A stretch of DNA of 64,000 nucleotides from GCA-002712045 sp028112705 (GTDB taxonomy: Bacteria; Pseudomonadota; Alphaproteobacteria; Rhodobacterales; Rhodobacteraceae), in the NCBI GenBank assembly GCA_028112705.1, contig JAOGYN010000005.1, positions 42,764 to 106,763 of the forward strand, given 5' to 3'. Under the pieces are notes generated by a model. It searched no databases. It was not told where the DNA came from and worked only from the letters and a program-made list of their open reading frames with translations. Position 1 is the stretch's first letter; each line of letters begins with the position of its first letter. The position numbers and the translations under genes were made by a program. This document shows positions 8,632 through 17,478 of this stretch, one piece after another.

Positions 8632-9825
8632 TTACCTTTGCAAACAACCAAACAATTCAGAAACTGAAGTAAACATTGGAGAATGACTAAAGGAGGACTT
8701 ACTCAACTTAAAATTTGGAAAAGTTGATATCATATAAGTTATGACCTCTTCAATTTCAATTGTTACAGCAAAACGCCCTATGCAAGAGAAAATACCACCT
8801 CCGAAATTTAGATGCCCTGGTTTATCTGGTCTATAAATGTCGAAATTGCCTGGGTTTGGAAAATAATTAGGGTTCCAGTGAGCTGCGCCAATATTAGGGA
8901 AAACCGCCTCTCCTTTTGGTATTAAGTATCCCTCCAGCTTCACGTCTTCTAGTGACTCTCTTGAGGTTGATAATGACCTCGGGTGATACCTCATAACCTC
9001 TCTCAAAGCTTGTGGAACAAGTTTGGGGTTCTGACTTAATAACTTCCAAAGCTCAGGGCGAGATGCTAACTCAATCACAGCGATTGCTATTTGATGCGAA
9101 GAATTATCTGTATTTGCTTCAGCCAATTTAACTACCCAATTTCGCAATTCATCATTGCTAAGATCGCCGTCATCTGTCGCCCTAATTAAATCAGAAAGTA
9201 AATTATCTCCTAGATTTTTTCGTGTCGCCTCAATTCGTTTGTCTACAAATTTTAAAAGATTTTCAAACCCAGCAGACACTTCTTGAGATTTTTTTGGATC
9301 TCGTGTGTGGACTTGTTGCACAATGTGCGATGTTTCAGAAACAAAATCGGCATCATCTAAGGGGGCATTGATCCAATAACAATAAACCCTTGATGGTATT
9401 TTATCACATAAATAACTTATTAAATCTACTTCAGAGCCTTCTGGTATTTCATCAAATGTTTGCTTCACTACATGTTTAATATCTATTCTAAACCTTTCAG
9501 ATCCACTAGGGCCCATCAACTTAGTTAAAGGAATACGTAATCTTCGACGTGTTTCCCCTCTGTCATGAAAAGAAATAGAATTTTGCTTGTAACTTAGAGC
9601 TGGTCCTTCCTTAAGGCCTAAAACACGCATTAATTTTGGATGCCCTGTTCCAAACCTTCTGTCTAGTATAGCATCCCTACACAAATCATAATCAAGTATT
9701 TCTATACCTCTTTCACTTCGGGCAACCTTTATTTTACTTGCTAACTTAGCAAGTGTTTCCAGCGGCTGATTAAGGTATTCTTCTGAATTGAAGTCAATTT
9801 CAGGAAGATCATTCATCGTCAACAT
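8632..9825 (-). CDS. Cytochrome P450
   Basis: 397 residues, a soluble bacterial-type P450. The haem-thiolate loop is FGGGIFSCIGR (about residues 343-353, Cys ligand), and the ExxR motif of helix K is in LREVMRYHPR. The I-helix segment reads EANTDNSSHQ: where most P450s have Gly-x-Asp/Glu-Thr, this one has Asp-Asn, so the oxygen-activating Thr is replaced by Asn, as in P450cin. GAGGA precedes the ATG. Redox partners are not adjacent; the Rieske ferredoxin at 12051 belongs to another operon. It diverges from the GlxA-type regulator across 218 bp. Substrate unknown. Confidence 0.9.
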   Translation of the reverse strand: MLTMNDLPEIDFNSEEYLNQPLETLAKLASKIKVARSERGIEILDYDLCRDAILDRRFGTGHPKLMRVLGLKEGPALSYKQNSISFHDRGETRRRLRIPLTKLMGPSGSERFRIDIKHVVKQTFDEIPEGSEVDLISYLCDKIPSRVYCYWINAPLDDADFVSETSHIVQQVHTRDPKKSQEVSAGFENLLKFVDKRIEATRKNLGDNLLSDLIRATDDGDLSNDELRNWVVKLAEANTDNSSHQIAIAVIELASRPELWKLLSQNPKLVPQALREVMRYHPRSLSTSRESLEDVKLEGYLIPKGEAVFPNIGAAHWNPNYFPNPGNFDIYRPDKPGHLNFGGGIFSCIGRFAVTIEIEEVITYMISTFPNFKLSKSSFSHSPMFTSVSELFGCLQR

Positions 9826-9971
9826 TTTAGATAAATCCTCTAATTACACTCAAAAGAAAGTCGATCATCAAGATACTAATAAAACTATCAAAATCGTCAA
9901 CAAGAATGGTTACAAATAAAAATTAAAATATGGTTGATAATTACCATTTATTAACTTTAACTAAGGTTATG

Positions 9972-10012
9972 AATATCGCCGTATTATAATATAAATACGC
10001 CGTGGCCAGAAT
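9972..10012 (+). promoter_or_regulatory. Two CGCCG half-sites 21 bp apart upstream of the GlxA-type gene
   Basis: CGCCG occurs at 9977-9981 and 9998-10002, in the contexts AATATCGCCGTA and AAATACGCCGTG. The centre-to-centre distance of 21 bp is two helical turns. AraC-family proteins bind direct half-sites with this spacing. The same A/T-rich CGCC element is repeated four times at 19346-19414. Probably autoregulation of the gene at 10044 (inference). Confidence 0.5.
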
Positions 10013-10043
10013 AATAATTCTTGTTTAAGTAGAAAATAATGTC

Positions 10044-11006
10044 ATGAATAGAAATATTAAAATTGTTATAGTTCCAGGCTTTTCATATTTGTCACTTGGG
10101 TCAATGTTAGAACCTTTGCAGACCTTAAAAAACCTTTATCGTGATCTTGTCCTGGACATAGAGCTAATCTCTATTACAGATGATGCTATTCATTCAAAAC
10201 CTGGTATTTCAATACGATGTGATACGTCGTTTCAGGATTGCCTTAAGGATTTAACAAAGACTTCAAAAACTACAGCAGTATTTTTATGTTGTGGGTTAAA
10301 AACACCTTTTGATATGCAAAGTTCTTTGAAAAAAGTATTACGTCTTTGTGATTTAAAAAATATTCCAATATTTGGCGTTGGTGCTGCTGGTTGGAAAATG
10401 GCAGATGCAGGAATACTCGCAAATGGAACAGGGACTGTCCACTGGACAACATTGGCAGCATTTAGGGAAAGAAACCAAAATATAGATGTTAAAGATGCAT
10501 TATTCATAACATCAGAGCGAGCTACAAGTAGCCCAGGTGAGGCAGCAACCCTAGACATGATGATAGATTATATAAAGAGCGAATTTTCTTTAGAGTATGC
10601 AGAACGTGTTTGTGATCACTTAATGATTACCTACACAAGGAATGGAGATCTTGAGCAACCAAAAAGTACTGCACAACGCCTACGTGATGTCCCAAAGAGC
10701 CTGCAGAAAGTAATCGCTCTAATGGAGGATAATTTAGAGGAACCTCTAACTCTGAAGAAAATTTCTCATCAAGCTGGTTTATCCTTAAGACAAATTGAAA
10801 GGCTTTTTTCCTCACACTTATCTATATCACCTAAAAAATATTACCTTAAAAGAAGATTAATGCATGCTAGACAATTAATCGAACAAACCTCTCTCTCAAT
10901 TCTAGAAGTTTCAATAGTAAGTGGATTTTCAAGTCGACAAATATTTTCAAAATATTATAAATTGGAATATGGCTTTACTCCATCACAAACCCGCCAATCA
11001 CCTTAG
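10044..11006 (+). CDS. GlxA-family transcriptional regulator (DJ-1/PfpI + AraC HTH)
   Basis: 320 residues. The N-terminal class I glutamine-amidotransferase-like domain (about 5-170) starts IKIVIVPGFSYLSLGSMLEP and contains FGVGAAGWKMADAGIL, where GAA replaces the usual nucleophile site. The C-terminal AraC/XylS double HTH (about 220-317) includes LKKISHQAGLSLRQIERLF and the second helix pair ILEVSIVSGFSSRQIFSKYY. The family includes GbdR, CdhR and the arginine regulator ArgR, which respond to betaine, carnitine and arginine. Position next to the desaturase/ferredoxin operon and the P450, and shared half-sites with the tauD/doeB-like promoter, suggest that it activates this catabolic island. 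Confidence 0.9.
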   Translation: MNRNIKIVIVPGFSYLSLGSMLEPLQTLKNLYRDLVLDIELISITDDAIHSKPGISIRCDTSFQDCLKDLTKTSKTTAVFLCCGLKTPFDMQSSLKKVLRLCDLKNIPIFGVGAAGWKMADAGILANGTGTVHWTTLAAFRERNQNIDVKDALFITSERATSSPGEAATLDMMIDYIKSEFSLEYAERVCDHLMITYTRNGDLEQPKSTAQRLRDVPKSLQKVIALMEDNLEEPLTLKKISHQAGLSLRQIERLFSSHLSISPKKYYLKRRLMHARQLIEQTSLSILEVSIVSGFSSRQIFSKYYKLEYGFTPSQTRQSP

Positions 11007-11091
11007 TTTTGAAAAATGTATTTTGAATATCCAAACTTGATTAAATCAATTAACTGTGATCTCAGTATGATAACGAAAAGTAGGAATTAAT

Positions 11092-12045
11092 ATGTCATAT
11101 GAAGTAAGAACTCCCATTACACAGGCAATGAGCGAAGGTGCCCTAACCCGCAGGGAGCTCAAGCAATTGATGACTAGATCAAATACCCCAGCTTTTATAA
11201 GATTAATTATTTGGGTCTGCCTTTTATCATTTTCCAGTTTTCTAATTTGGCTATCAATCAACTCATGGTGGTTAGTACCTTCAATGTTTTTACAAGGTGT
11301 TATCCTAGTACATCATTTCTCTCTGCAGCATGAGTGCTGTCATTACACAGCCTTCAAAACAAGAAAATTAAATGATATTTTTGGATACATTTGTGGTTTT
11401 TCTATAATGCTACCAAATCAACATTTCCGCTATGAGCATTGTGATCATCACACATATACCCAGCTTAAAGGTAAAGATCCTGAATTAATAGAATTACCAA
11501 TCTCAGTACACAAGTATCTTTGGTATATTTCTGCATTCCCGTATTGGAAAAATAAATTTTCAGAAATTTTTCGTCACCTTAAGGGGCAATTTAGTGAAGA
11601 AGAGCTTCGCTTTATTCCAAAACAAGAAAAAAAGACAATACTTAGAGAAGCACGGATAATGGTTTTTTTATACATATTAATCTTAAGTATCTGTATTTTC
11701 TATAATATTTGGGCGCCACTTTGGTATTGGTGGCTACCAGTAATGCTAGGTGAACCGGTAATGAGAGCTATACGTTTAACAGAACACGTAGGCAGACCAA
11801 ATACAGATGATTTAAAGGAAAACACTCGAAGTAGTCTCGTATCACTACCTATGCAATTTTTATCATGGAACATGAACTATCATGCGGAACACCACTACGC
11901 CTCATCAATTCCTTTTCATGCACTTCCTAAATTACATAAGAAACTTAAAGGCTTCGTATATGTTGAAAAACGGGGGTATTTTGGCGCTCATGTTGATATA
12001 ATATCACAATTAATTGGAAAAGCTCCTAGAAGCGATCGATTATAA
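11092..12045 (+). CDS. Membrane fatty-acid-desaturase/hydroxylase-type di-iron oxygenase
   Basis: 317 residues with four or more membrane helices (about 40-80 and 190-225). The three histidine clusters of the integral-membrane di-iron desaturase superfamily are present: HECCH (about residue 82), HCDHH (about 118) and HAEHH (about 263). The enzyme inserts oxygen or desaturates a C-C bond using electrons from a ferredoxin. The Rieske ferredoxin gene begins 5 bp after its stop, so the pair very likely forms one two-component oxygenase. In this catabolic context a small-molecule hydroxylase (AlkB/XylM style) is at least as likely as a lipid desaturase. AGGA precedes the ATG. Confidence 0.85.
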   Translation: MSYEVRTPITQAMSEGALTRRELKQLMTRSNTPAFIRLIIWVCLLSFSSFLIWLSINSWWLVPSMFLQGVILVHHFSLQHECCHYTAFKTRKLNDIFGYICGFSIMLPNQHFRYEHCDHHTYTQLKGKDPELIELPISVHKYLWYISAFPYWKNKFSEIFRHLKGQFSEEELRFIPKQEKKTILREARIMVFLYILILSICIFYNIWAPLWYWWLPVMLGEPVMRAIRLTEHVGRPNTDDLKENTRSSLVSLPMQFLSWNMNYHAEHHYASSIPFHALPKLHKKLKGFVYVEKRGYFGAHVDIISQLIGKAPRSDRL

Positions 12046-12050
12046 AATAT

Positions 12051-12365
12051 ATGAAAATTCGTGAATGGAAAAACTTAATCAAGCTTAATAAAATAGAAAA
12101 AGGTGACGTTACAAATGCAACATTAGGCACCAGAGATTTGGCTGTTTATGATGCAAAAGCTGGTATATTTGTTAGTATGTCAAGATGTACACACGGTGCT
12201 GCGAATTTATGTGATGGTTATTTTGATGGGACATATATAGAATGCCCTCTCCATCAAGGTCTATTTGATGTCAGAACAGGCGAAGCCAAGGCAGTTCCAG
12301 CAAGAGTAGCCCTCAAAATGATAAAAAGTAGGGTCAAGGATGGAATGATTCAAATTTATATTTAA
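12051..12365 (+). CDS. Rieske-type [2Fe-2S] ferredoxin
   Basis: 104 residues. The cluster motif is split as CTHGAANLCDG (Cys-x-His, about residues 44-46) and CPLHQGLFD (Cys-x-x-His, about 64-67), the standard Rieske pattern of ring-hydroxylating dioxygenase ferredoxins. It lacks any reductase domain. Probably delivers electrons to the di-iron oxygenase encoded 5 bp upstream. Its stop overlaps the end of the convergent MATE gene by 4 bp, so no terminator lies between them. Confidence 0.9.
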   Translation: MKIREWKNLIKLNKIEKGDVTNATLGTRDLAVYDAKAGIFVSMSRCTHGAANLCDGYFDGTYIECPLHQGLFDVRTGEAKAVPARVALKMIKSRVKDGMIQIYI

Positions 12366-13744
12366 AGCGCCTTAGTATTTAACCAAAGCCCTCCAATTTC
12401 TATTCTACCAACCCGGTAAGCAATTATTAAAGATAAAACTCCCCCTAGAATAACACTTACCGATGCTCCTAACCAGACACCCAAAATACCAAAATTATAA
12501 ACACTAATAAAAACCCAAATAAAGAAAGCAATTCCAAACCCTTGCCGAAAGAGGCCCACAAAAAAAACTCCATATGGGCGTTTCACAGCTTGCAAAAAAG
12601 AGTTTATCGAAAAAATTAAAGCGTAAACTGGTAAAATTAGGCCATCTATTCTTAAATAAATTACTCCTATATTTATTACATCCTCATTCTTTGTGAATAA
12701 ACTAATAACACTTTCACCAAATACCCAAATAATTGGATAGGATATAACCATAGATCCAATAGCTACTTTCAAACAGAGATTAAATGATTGACGAACTCGA
12801 TCATATTTATTTGCTCCAAAATTTTGGGCCGCCAGCGGTAATAGAGCATGTGTCATTCCAAGAACGGGTAACAGAATTAATTGTTCCAAGCGCATTGCAA
12901 CACTGTGGCCTGCAATTGCTTGAGATCCAAAATCTTTGAGTGCATATTGCATTACCAAAACACCAATTATTATCATTTGAAACGACAAACTTGGAGGTAA
13001 CATTTGGATAAATATTTCCTTTAATACTTTATAATTAATTCTTAAAATCTCAAAAGAAAAATTTATTTTAATGCTAGCGTTTACCAGTTTATAAAGCATA
13101 AATATCATAACAAAATATTGACTAAAAATTGTAGATAATGCAATTCCATCAAAGCCTAGTCCAGACCAAAACCCTGGAATACCAAATATCAGCAAGGGGT
13201 TTAAAAAAAGATTTAATAAAAAAGCGATTATTAATGCACGTTGCATTGAAACAGCATCTCCCTGAGCTTGGAGAATGCCATTGCAGGTATATGCAATTAA
13301 AAATGCCGGAAGAGCAATCAATAAGAGAAAATAGTAACGCAATCCAAAATCTTGATAAGCACCTGATTCAGATATTAAACCTAAAGTAAAAGGGCCCAAT
13401 ACTAACCCAAAAATTATCAACGTTATTGAAATAAATAAGGCGAATAGAATCCCAATAATAGTTAATTCTTCTAATGTTTTATTATCTTTTCTACCAATGG
13501 CATTTCCTACCAAGCTGGCCATTGCACCATTCAATCCAAATCCAAAAGAGACTAAAAAGAAAAAAGTAAGATACCCAATTGCCATTCCTGCCTGTGATTC
13601 TGTTGACAATCTACCTGCAAAATAAATATCAACAATGTTGTATAATGTATGAAAAAGCATGCCAGTTGCAGCAGGAATAGCTAATCTTCGTAAATGATTG
13701 GATACGGAACCCGTGGTTAAGTCAGTATTATTCTCATTTGACAT
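12362..13744 (-). CDS. MATE family efflux transporter
   Basis: 460 residues, about 12 membrane helices in two homologous halves. The N-terminal segment RRLAIPAATGMLFHTLYNIVD followed by IYFAGRLSTESQAG is the typical TM1-TM2 signature of NorM/DinF-type cation-coupled exporters. It lies 11 bp downstream of the Rieske oxygenase and ends the minus-strand run that includes the ABC importer. It could export a product or a toxic by-product of the pathway (inference). Confidence 0.9.
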   Translation of the reverse strand: MSNENNTDLTTGSVSNHLRRLAIPAATGMLFHTLYNIVDIYFAGRLSTESQAGMAIGYLTFFFLVSFGFGLNGAMASLVGNAIGRKDNKTLEELTIIGILFALFISITLIIFGLVLGPFTLGLISESGAYQDFGLRYYFLLLIALPAFLIAYTCNGILQAQGDAVSMQRALIIAFLLNLFLNPLLIFGIPGFWSGLGFDGIALSTIFSQYFVMIFMLYKLVNASIKINFSFEILRINYKVLKEIFIQMLPPSLSFQMIIIGVLVMQYALKDFGSQAIAGHSVAMRLEQLILLPVLGMTHALLPLAAQNFGANKYDRVRQSFNLCLKVAIGSMVISYPIIWVFGESVISLFTKNEDVINIGVIYLRIDGLILPVYALIFSINSFLQAVKRPYGVFFVGLFRQGFGIAFFIWVFISVYNFGILGVWLGASVSVILGGVLSLIIAYRVGRIEIGGLWLNTKAL

Positions 13745-13755
13745 TGAGCTTTCAC

Positions 13756-14787
13756 TTATTTTTTCAAAGCTTCATCTGCCTGAATTTCACGATTAAGCAT
13801 TCGTCTGAATTGCTTAGCTCCTGCATCTAGACCAAGATCAATATTGGGGGTTACAGGGTCTTTCATTCCAGCATGCACATATTCCAAAACGCTTCTATCC
13901 TCTTCAAACGCCATTAAAGCACCCGCATTCATTTTGTCAGAAATTGCCTTATCATCTGGATCAGTGTTTCGATGCTGGAACCAAAAATACCTTGTGTTAT
14001 CTTCATCAATTGGTGTCATGAAATTGTAGGAAATATTTATATATGTTAATTCAACGTTTGGCTTACCAACTCCCCCAGTGCCTTCCGGAGTATAAATTGA
14101 TTTATTTAAAGCAATTGCTGGCATACACATCTCGTAATGCTGCAAGCGGTCACAATTACCCTCAAACTTAACAAGATCTGCATAATAAGGTGAAGGAGCA
14201 TTTCCATTTATCCAACGAGAAACCACTACACCTCTTTCGGTTTTCTGTACCTCAAGAGGTTCATCATCAGTCCCAGCTCCTGCGAAAGAAGATACATGAA
14301 CCCAAGCTACGTGGCTTGGATCTAGTAAATTATCACAAACCCAAAGATAATTACATTTTATATCCAGCACACCACCGTCAGTATAGCCCCAAGTTGGGTT
14401 TTCAAAATTTTCTATTGGAAATATCAAATCTGTATCTGCCAACTCAGGATCTCCCATCCAAATCCATAGCAATCTATACCGATCAACAATTGGATATGAT
14501 TTGACAACTGCTCTTCTGGGAATTTGATCTGGTTGGGTTGGCGCGTCTGCACACACTCCTTTGGGGTTGAAAGTTAAGCCGTGGTAAGCACAGATAATAT
14601 TGTCACCACTAAGAGTTCCTTCAGAAAGAGGCATTTTTCTATGAGGGCATGCGTTTTCTAGTGCTGCTGGACTTCCATCTTCACGACGATAAACAACAAT
14701 TTTCTCACCTAAAAATTTTTCAGGTTTAAGGTTCCTATCATAATCTTTACTCCATCCAGCCACATACCAGCAATTCTTCAAATACAT
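13756..14787 (-). CDS. Rieske non-haem iron oxygenase, VanA/dicamba-monooxygenase type
   Basis: 343 residues. An N-terminal Rieske domain has ACPHRKMPLSEG (Cys-x-His, about residue 46) and CAYHGLTFNPKG (Cys-x2-His, about 66). The mononuclear iron site follows as CDNLLDPSHVAWVH (about 151-164: the Asp-x2-Asp-x2-His-x4-His core). Overall length and the Rieske–catalytic order match vanillate O-demethylase oxygenase and related O-/N-demethylases rather than dioxygenase alpha subunits. It shares an operon with the amino-acid-type ABC importer, so its substrate is probably what that importer brings in. Likely role is oxidative demethylation or hydroxylation. No dedicated reductase gene is seen. Confidence 0.87.
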   Translation of the reverse strand: MYLKNCWYVAGWSKDYDRNLKPEKFLGEKIVVYRREDGSPAALENACPHRKMPLSEGTLSGDNIICAYHGLTFNPKGVCADAPTQPDQIPRRAVVKSYPIVDRYRLLWIWMGDPELADTDLIFPIENFENPTWGYTDGGVLDIKCNYLWVCDNLLDPSHVAWVHVSSFAGAGTDDEPLEVQKTERGVVVSRWINGNAPSPYYADLVKFEGNCDRLQHYEMCMPAIALNKSIYTPEGTGGVGKPNVELTYINISYNFMTPIDEDNTRYFWFQHRNTDPDDKAISDKMNAGALMAFEEDRSVLEYVHAGMKDPVTPNIDLGLDAGAKQFRRMLNREIQADEALKK

Positions 14788-14818
14788 TTTGCATCCTACA
14801 ATTATAAAACCGAACTAT

Positions 14819-15709
14819 TTAGTTCTCTTTGTTATTCTCTAACCTTCTAAACAAGACCGATAACCCATAGCAAATTATAAAATAAAATGCTGCAGTGGTT
14901 AACCAAGCTTCAAACACCAGTCGTGTGGATGAAACCAACGCCTGCGTCTTATAAGTAAGTTCCTGTACAGATATCAATGAAATTATTGAACTATCTTTTA
15001 TTAAGGTAATAAATTGATTAGCCATTGGAGGCATTATTTTTCTCATCGCTTGAGGTAAAACTATATACCTTAACTCCTGAAAACTTCCCATCCCAATAGA
15101 TCTTGCAGCTTCTCGTTGGCCTCGATCCACAGATTCAATTCCTGCACGAACAATCTCCCCAACAAATGCGCTCTCGAAAAGAGCTAAAACAATAATACCT
15201 GAAATTAAAGATGGGAACCGGCGCATATCACCAAAGATAAACTCCCAAAACTGATTATTTTCTTGTTTTGCTATCTTGTAAGACCACGCCTCAATATTTA
15301 GGGCCTGAATAAACTGTTCTGCTAGAAAAAAATAAAATATAAAGATTATTACCAAAGGAGGAATATTTCTGAGAATTTCTAAATATGTTCGAGCTAACAT
15401 TCTTATCGCAAGGTTTTTTGAGCAACGTGCTATACCAAGAAAAACTCCTAATATAATTGCTAAAATACTGGCAACAATGCATATCCGGATCGTATTAAAT
15501 AGACCAATCAGAAGTAGATTAATAATCCACTTCTCCTTACCAGTGTGATATTTTACTATATAGTTAGGTATCTTTTCCCAACGCCAATGGTATTTAAGAT
15601 TTCCACCCATTTGCAAAAACACATAGGCAAAAAAACCCAACACCACAGCCAATATGACAATGTCTAGCCAATGTAATCTTAAAAAAAATTTTTTCACGTT
15701 TTCTTCCAA
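14819..15709 (-). CDS. Amino-acid-type ABC transporter permease
   Basis: 296 residues. An N-terminal TM (about 15-33) and a 40-residue periplasmic segment come before a HisM/GlnP-type core. The EAA loop is GQREAARSIGMGSFQELRYI (about 196-215), which contacts the ATPase. It pairs with the second permease at 16632 and the binding protein at 15749; polar amino acid importers use two such subunits. It follows the binding-protein gene after a strong hairpin (15713-15742), which would lower its expression relative to the receptor. Confidence 0.92.
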   Translation of the reverse strand: MEENVKKFFLRLHWLDIVILAVVLGFFAYVFLQMGGNLKYHWRWEKIPNYIVKYHTGKEKWIINLLLIGLFNTIRICIVASILAIILGVFLGIARCSKNLAIRMLARTYLEILRNIPPLVIIFIFYFFLAEQFIQALNIEAWSYKIAKQENNQFWEFIFGDMRRFPSLISGIIVLALFESAFVGEIVRAGIESVDRGQREAARSIGMGSFQELRYIVLPQAMRKIMPPMANQFITLIKDSSIISLISVQELTYKTQALVSSTRLVFEAWLTTAAFYFIICYGLSVLFRRLENNKEN

Positions 15710-15712
15710 TTA

Positions 15713-15742
15713 AATTGTAGAGGGATTACTCCCTCTACAATT
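15713..15742 (-). promoter_or_regulatory. Intercistronic 13-bp perfect hairpin after the binding-protein gene
   Basis: A perfect 13-bp stem (AATTGTAGAGGGA with its complement) and a 4-nt loop occupy almost all of the 39-bp gap between the binding-protein stop and the permease start. No T-tract follows on the minus strand, so it is better read as a 3'-end mRNA stabiliser or partial attenuator that lets more receptor than permease be made. This arrangement is common in ABC importer operons. Confidence 0.65.
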
Positions 15743-15748
15743 GATCTT

Positions 15749-16582
15749 CTATTGATCGACTTGATCAGCCCAGTCATTTCCTCTGAACCAATAATCATGA
15801 GTCTCTTTTAGCCAGCCGTTATTATGATGTCTTCGAATCCAACTATTGAAGTAAAACATCGCATCTGGATCAGATTTCCTCATTCCAAAACCCTCACCAC
15901 CAGCATCAAATGCCATATCAAAAGGAACACTTAAAGTTTCAGGATGTCTACGTGCATCACGTGAAGGACCAGGCTCTGAAGCCATAGTAGCGTGAGCATT
16001 CCCGTTTAACACTTCCTGAACATTTACACCTTCGTCTTCAAATTTAAGCAAATTTGCTTTTGGAAATTTAGTAGCTATGTACGTGCATGGTGTGGAACCT
16101 CTACGACATGAGAAAGTTATATCTTCACTATTATAATCCTCTAGAGACATTCCTTCAGTCATTGATGTATTTGCAAGAATTGTTAAGCCAGAGAACGCAT
16201 ACGGTACAGAAAAGTTAACAGTTAAGTTTCTAGCAGGTGTTACAGTCATACCACTAATAATAACGTCCATCTTTCCTGCAACTAACGCAGGAATAATACC
16301 AGCCCACTTTGTTGGGATGAATTCAACTTCAACTCCCATATCAGCAGCAAGTTTTCTACCAACTTCAGGCTCAAAACCAATAATTTCACCATTAGTGTCT
16401 CTCATTGACCAAGGTACAAAAAAATCCAAACCAATTTTAATTACGCCCCGTTTTTTGATGGTTTCAATTACACTTTCAGAGCCTAACGTTTGACTAGTCG
16501 AGGCGGCAAAAGTTGGTTGGGATACTCCAACAGCCATTACAGCAGCCAGAGCTAAACCCATTATTCTTTTAGTTATCTTCAT
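15749..16582 (-). CDS. Periplasmic amino-acid-type ABC substrate-binding protein
   Basis: 277 residues, with a signal peptide ending at about residue 26 (TFAAS). The SBP_bac_3 fold starts with ETIKKRGVIKIGLDFFVPWS (about 40-59) and GFEPEVGRKLAADMGVEVEF (about 68-87); MDVIISGMTVTPAR (about 109-122) is characteristic of polar amino acid receptors. Two Cys at CRRGSTPC could form a disulfide. A GGAG-like site precedes the ATG. It is encoded between two permease genes. Ectoine-type (EhuB) receptors are in the same family, but ligand residues cannot be judged by eye. Confidence 0.92.
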   Translation of the reverse strand: MKITKRIMGLALAAVMAVGVSQPTFAASTSQTLGSESVIETIKKRGVIKIGLDFFVPWSMRDTNGEIIGFEPEVGRKLAADMGVEVEFIPTKWAGIIPALVAGKMDVIISGMTVTPARNLTVNFSVPYAFSGLTILANTSMTEGMSLEDYNSEDITFSCRRGSTPCTYIATKFPKANLLKFEDEGVNVQEVLNGNAHATMASEPGPSRDARRHPETLSVPFDMAFDAGGEGFGMRKSDPDAMFYFNSWIRRHHNNGWLKETHDYWFRGNDWADQVDQ

Positions 16583-16631
16583 TTTAGTTCTCCTTTTTTC
16601 TAATTTAAATTCACAGCATTCTTTGAGCTGC

Positions 16632-17474
16632 TTAGGTTACTACGGCGTATCTCTTTTCTATATAAGAAACACCGATTGAAAGGATCACTGTCACAACAAA
16701 GTACAATGCCGCGATTGTGAACCAAATCTCAAAACTCAAATATGTATCAGAAATAATATTTTGTCCGACAGTCGTAAGTTCAGCCACAGCGATAACGCTA
16801 ACAATAGCAGAACTTTTTACCATATGAACAACCTCACCAGTCATTGGGGGTAACATAAACCGGATCGATTGAGGTAAAATAATATATCGATAAGTCTGAC
16901 TAGTGGTCATTCCAATCGACTTGGCCCCTTCCCATTGACCTTTTGCAACAGCATTAACTCCAGCTCTAATAATTTCTGAAATCAAGGCTGAGTGATAGAC
17001 AGCTAAAACCAATATGCTTGCTGTGTATCTATCAAACTTAAATATAGGACCCAGTACATAATAAAACAAATAAACCAATACCAACAATGGAATGTTTCTC
17101 ACAAACTCTAAAAAACCAATAGCAACTGCACTACCTATTAATAAACCAGATAAACGCAACAAGGCTACCAATAAACCCAGTAAAAAAGCCAGTAAAAAAG
17201 ACACCACCGATATATTAATCGTGTGACCTAATCCGAACATTAATTCTCCAAATTGAAAACCATCGTCGGTAAACGCATATAAATACTTTGGAAGCTGATA
17301 CCATTGCCAATTATAACCCATTGATTGGGCACCAGTATATGCTGAATACATAATTAAGCCCACTATCAGCAGGTAAATTAAAACTGACACAGGGGTTGAT
17401 GCAAAAAATAAAGTAAGCGCTGGTCGGCTTTTTACCGCAATTCCCTTATAACTTTCAATCTCAGCAGAACTCAT
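16632..17474 (-). CDS. Amino-acid-type ABC transporter permease
   Basis: 280 residues, HisQ/HisM type. An N-terminal TM (about 30-48) and an extracytoplasmic stretch YNWQWYQLPKYLY are followed by five helices. The EAA motif GQWEGAKSIGMTTSQTYRYI lies at about residues 175-194. It begins 4 bp after the ATPase stop, so translation is probably coupled. Forms the membrane channel with the permease at 14819. Confidence 0.92.
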   Translation of the reverse strand: MSSAEIESYKGIAVKSRPALTLFFASTPVSVLIYLLIVGLIMYSAYTGAQSMGYNWQWYQLPKYLYAFTDDGFQFGELMFGLGHTINISVVSFLLAFLLGLLVALLRLSGLLIGSAVAIGFLEFVRNIPLLVLVYLFYYVLGPIFKFDRYTASILVLAVYHSALISEIIRAGVNAVAKGQWEGAKSIGMTTSQTYRYIILPQSIRFMLPPMTGEVVHMVKSSAIVSVIAVAELTTVGQNIISDTYLSFEIWFTIAALYFVVTVILSIGVSYIEKRYAVVT

Positions 17475-17478
17475 CTAG

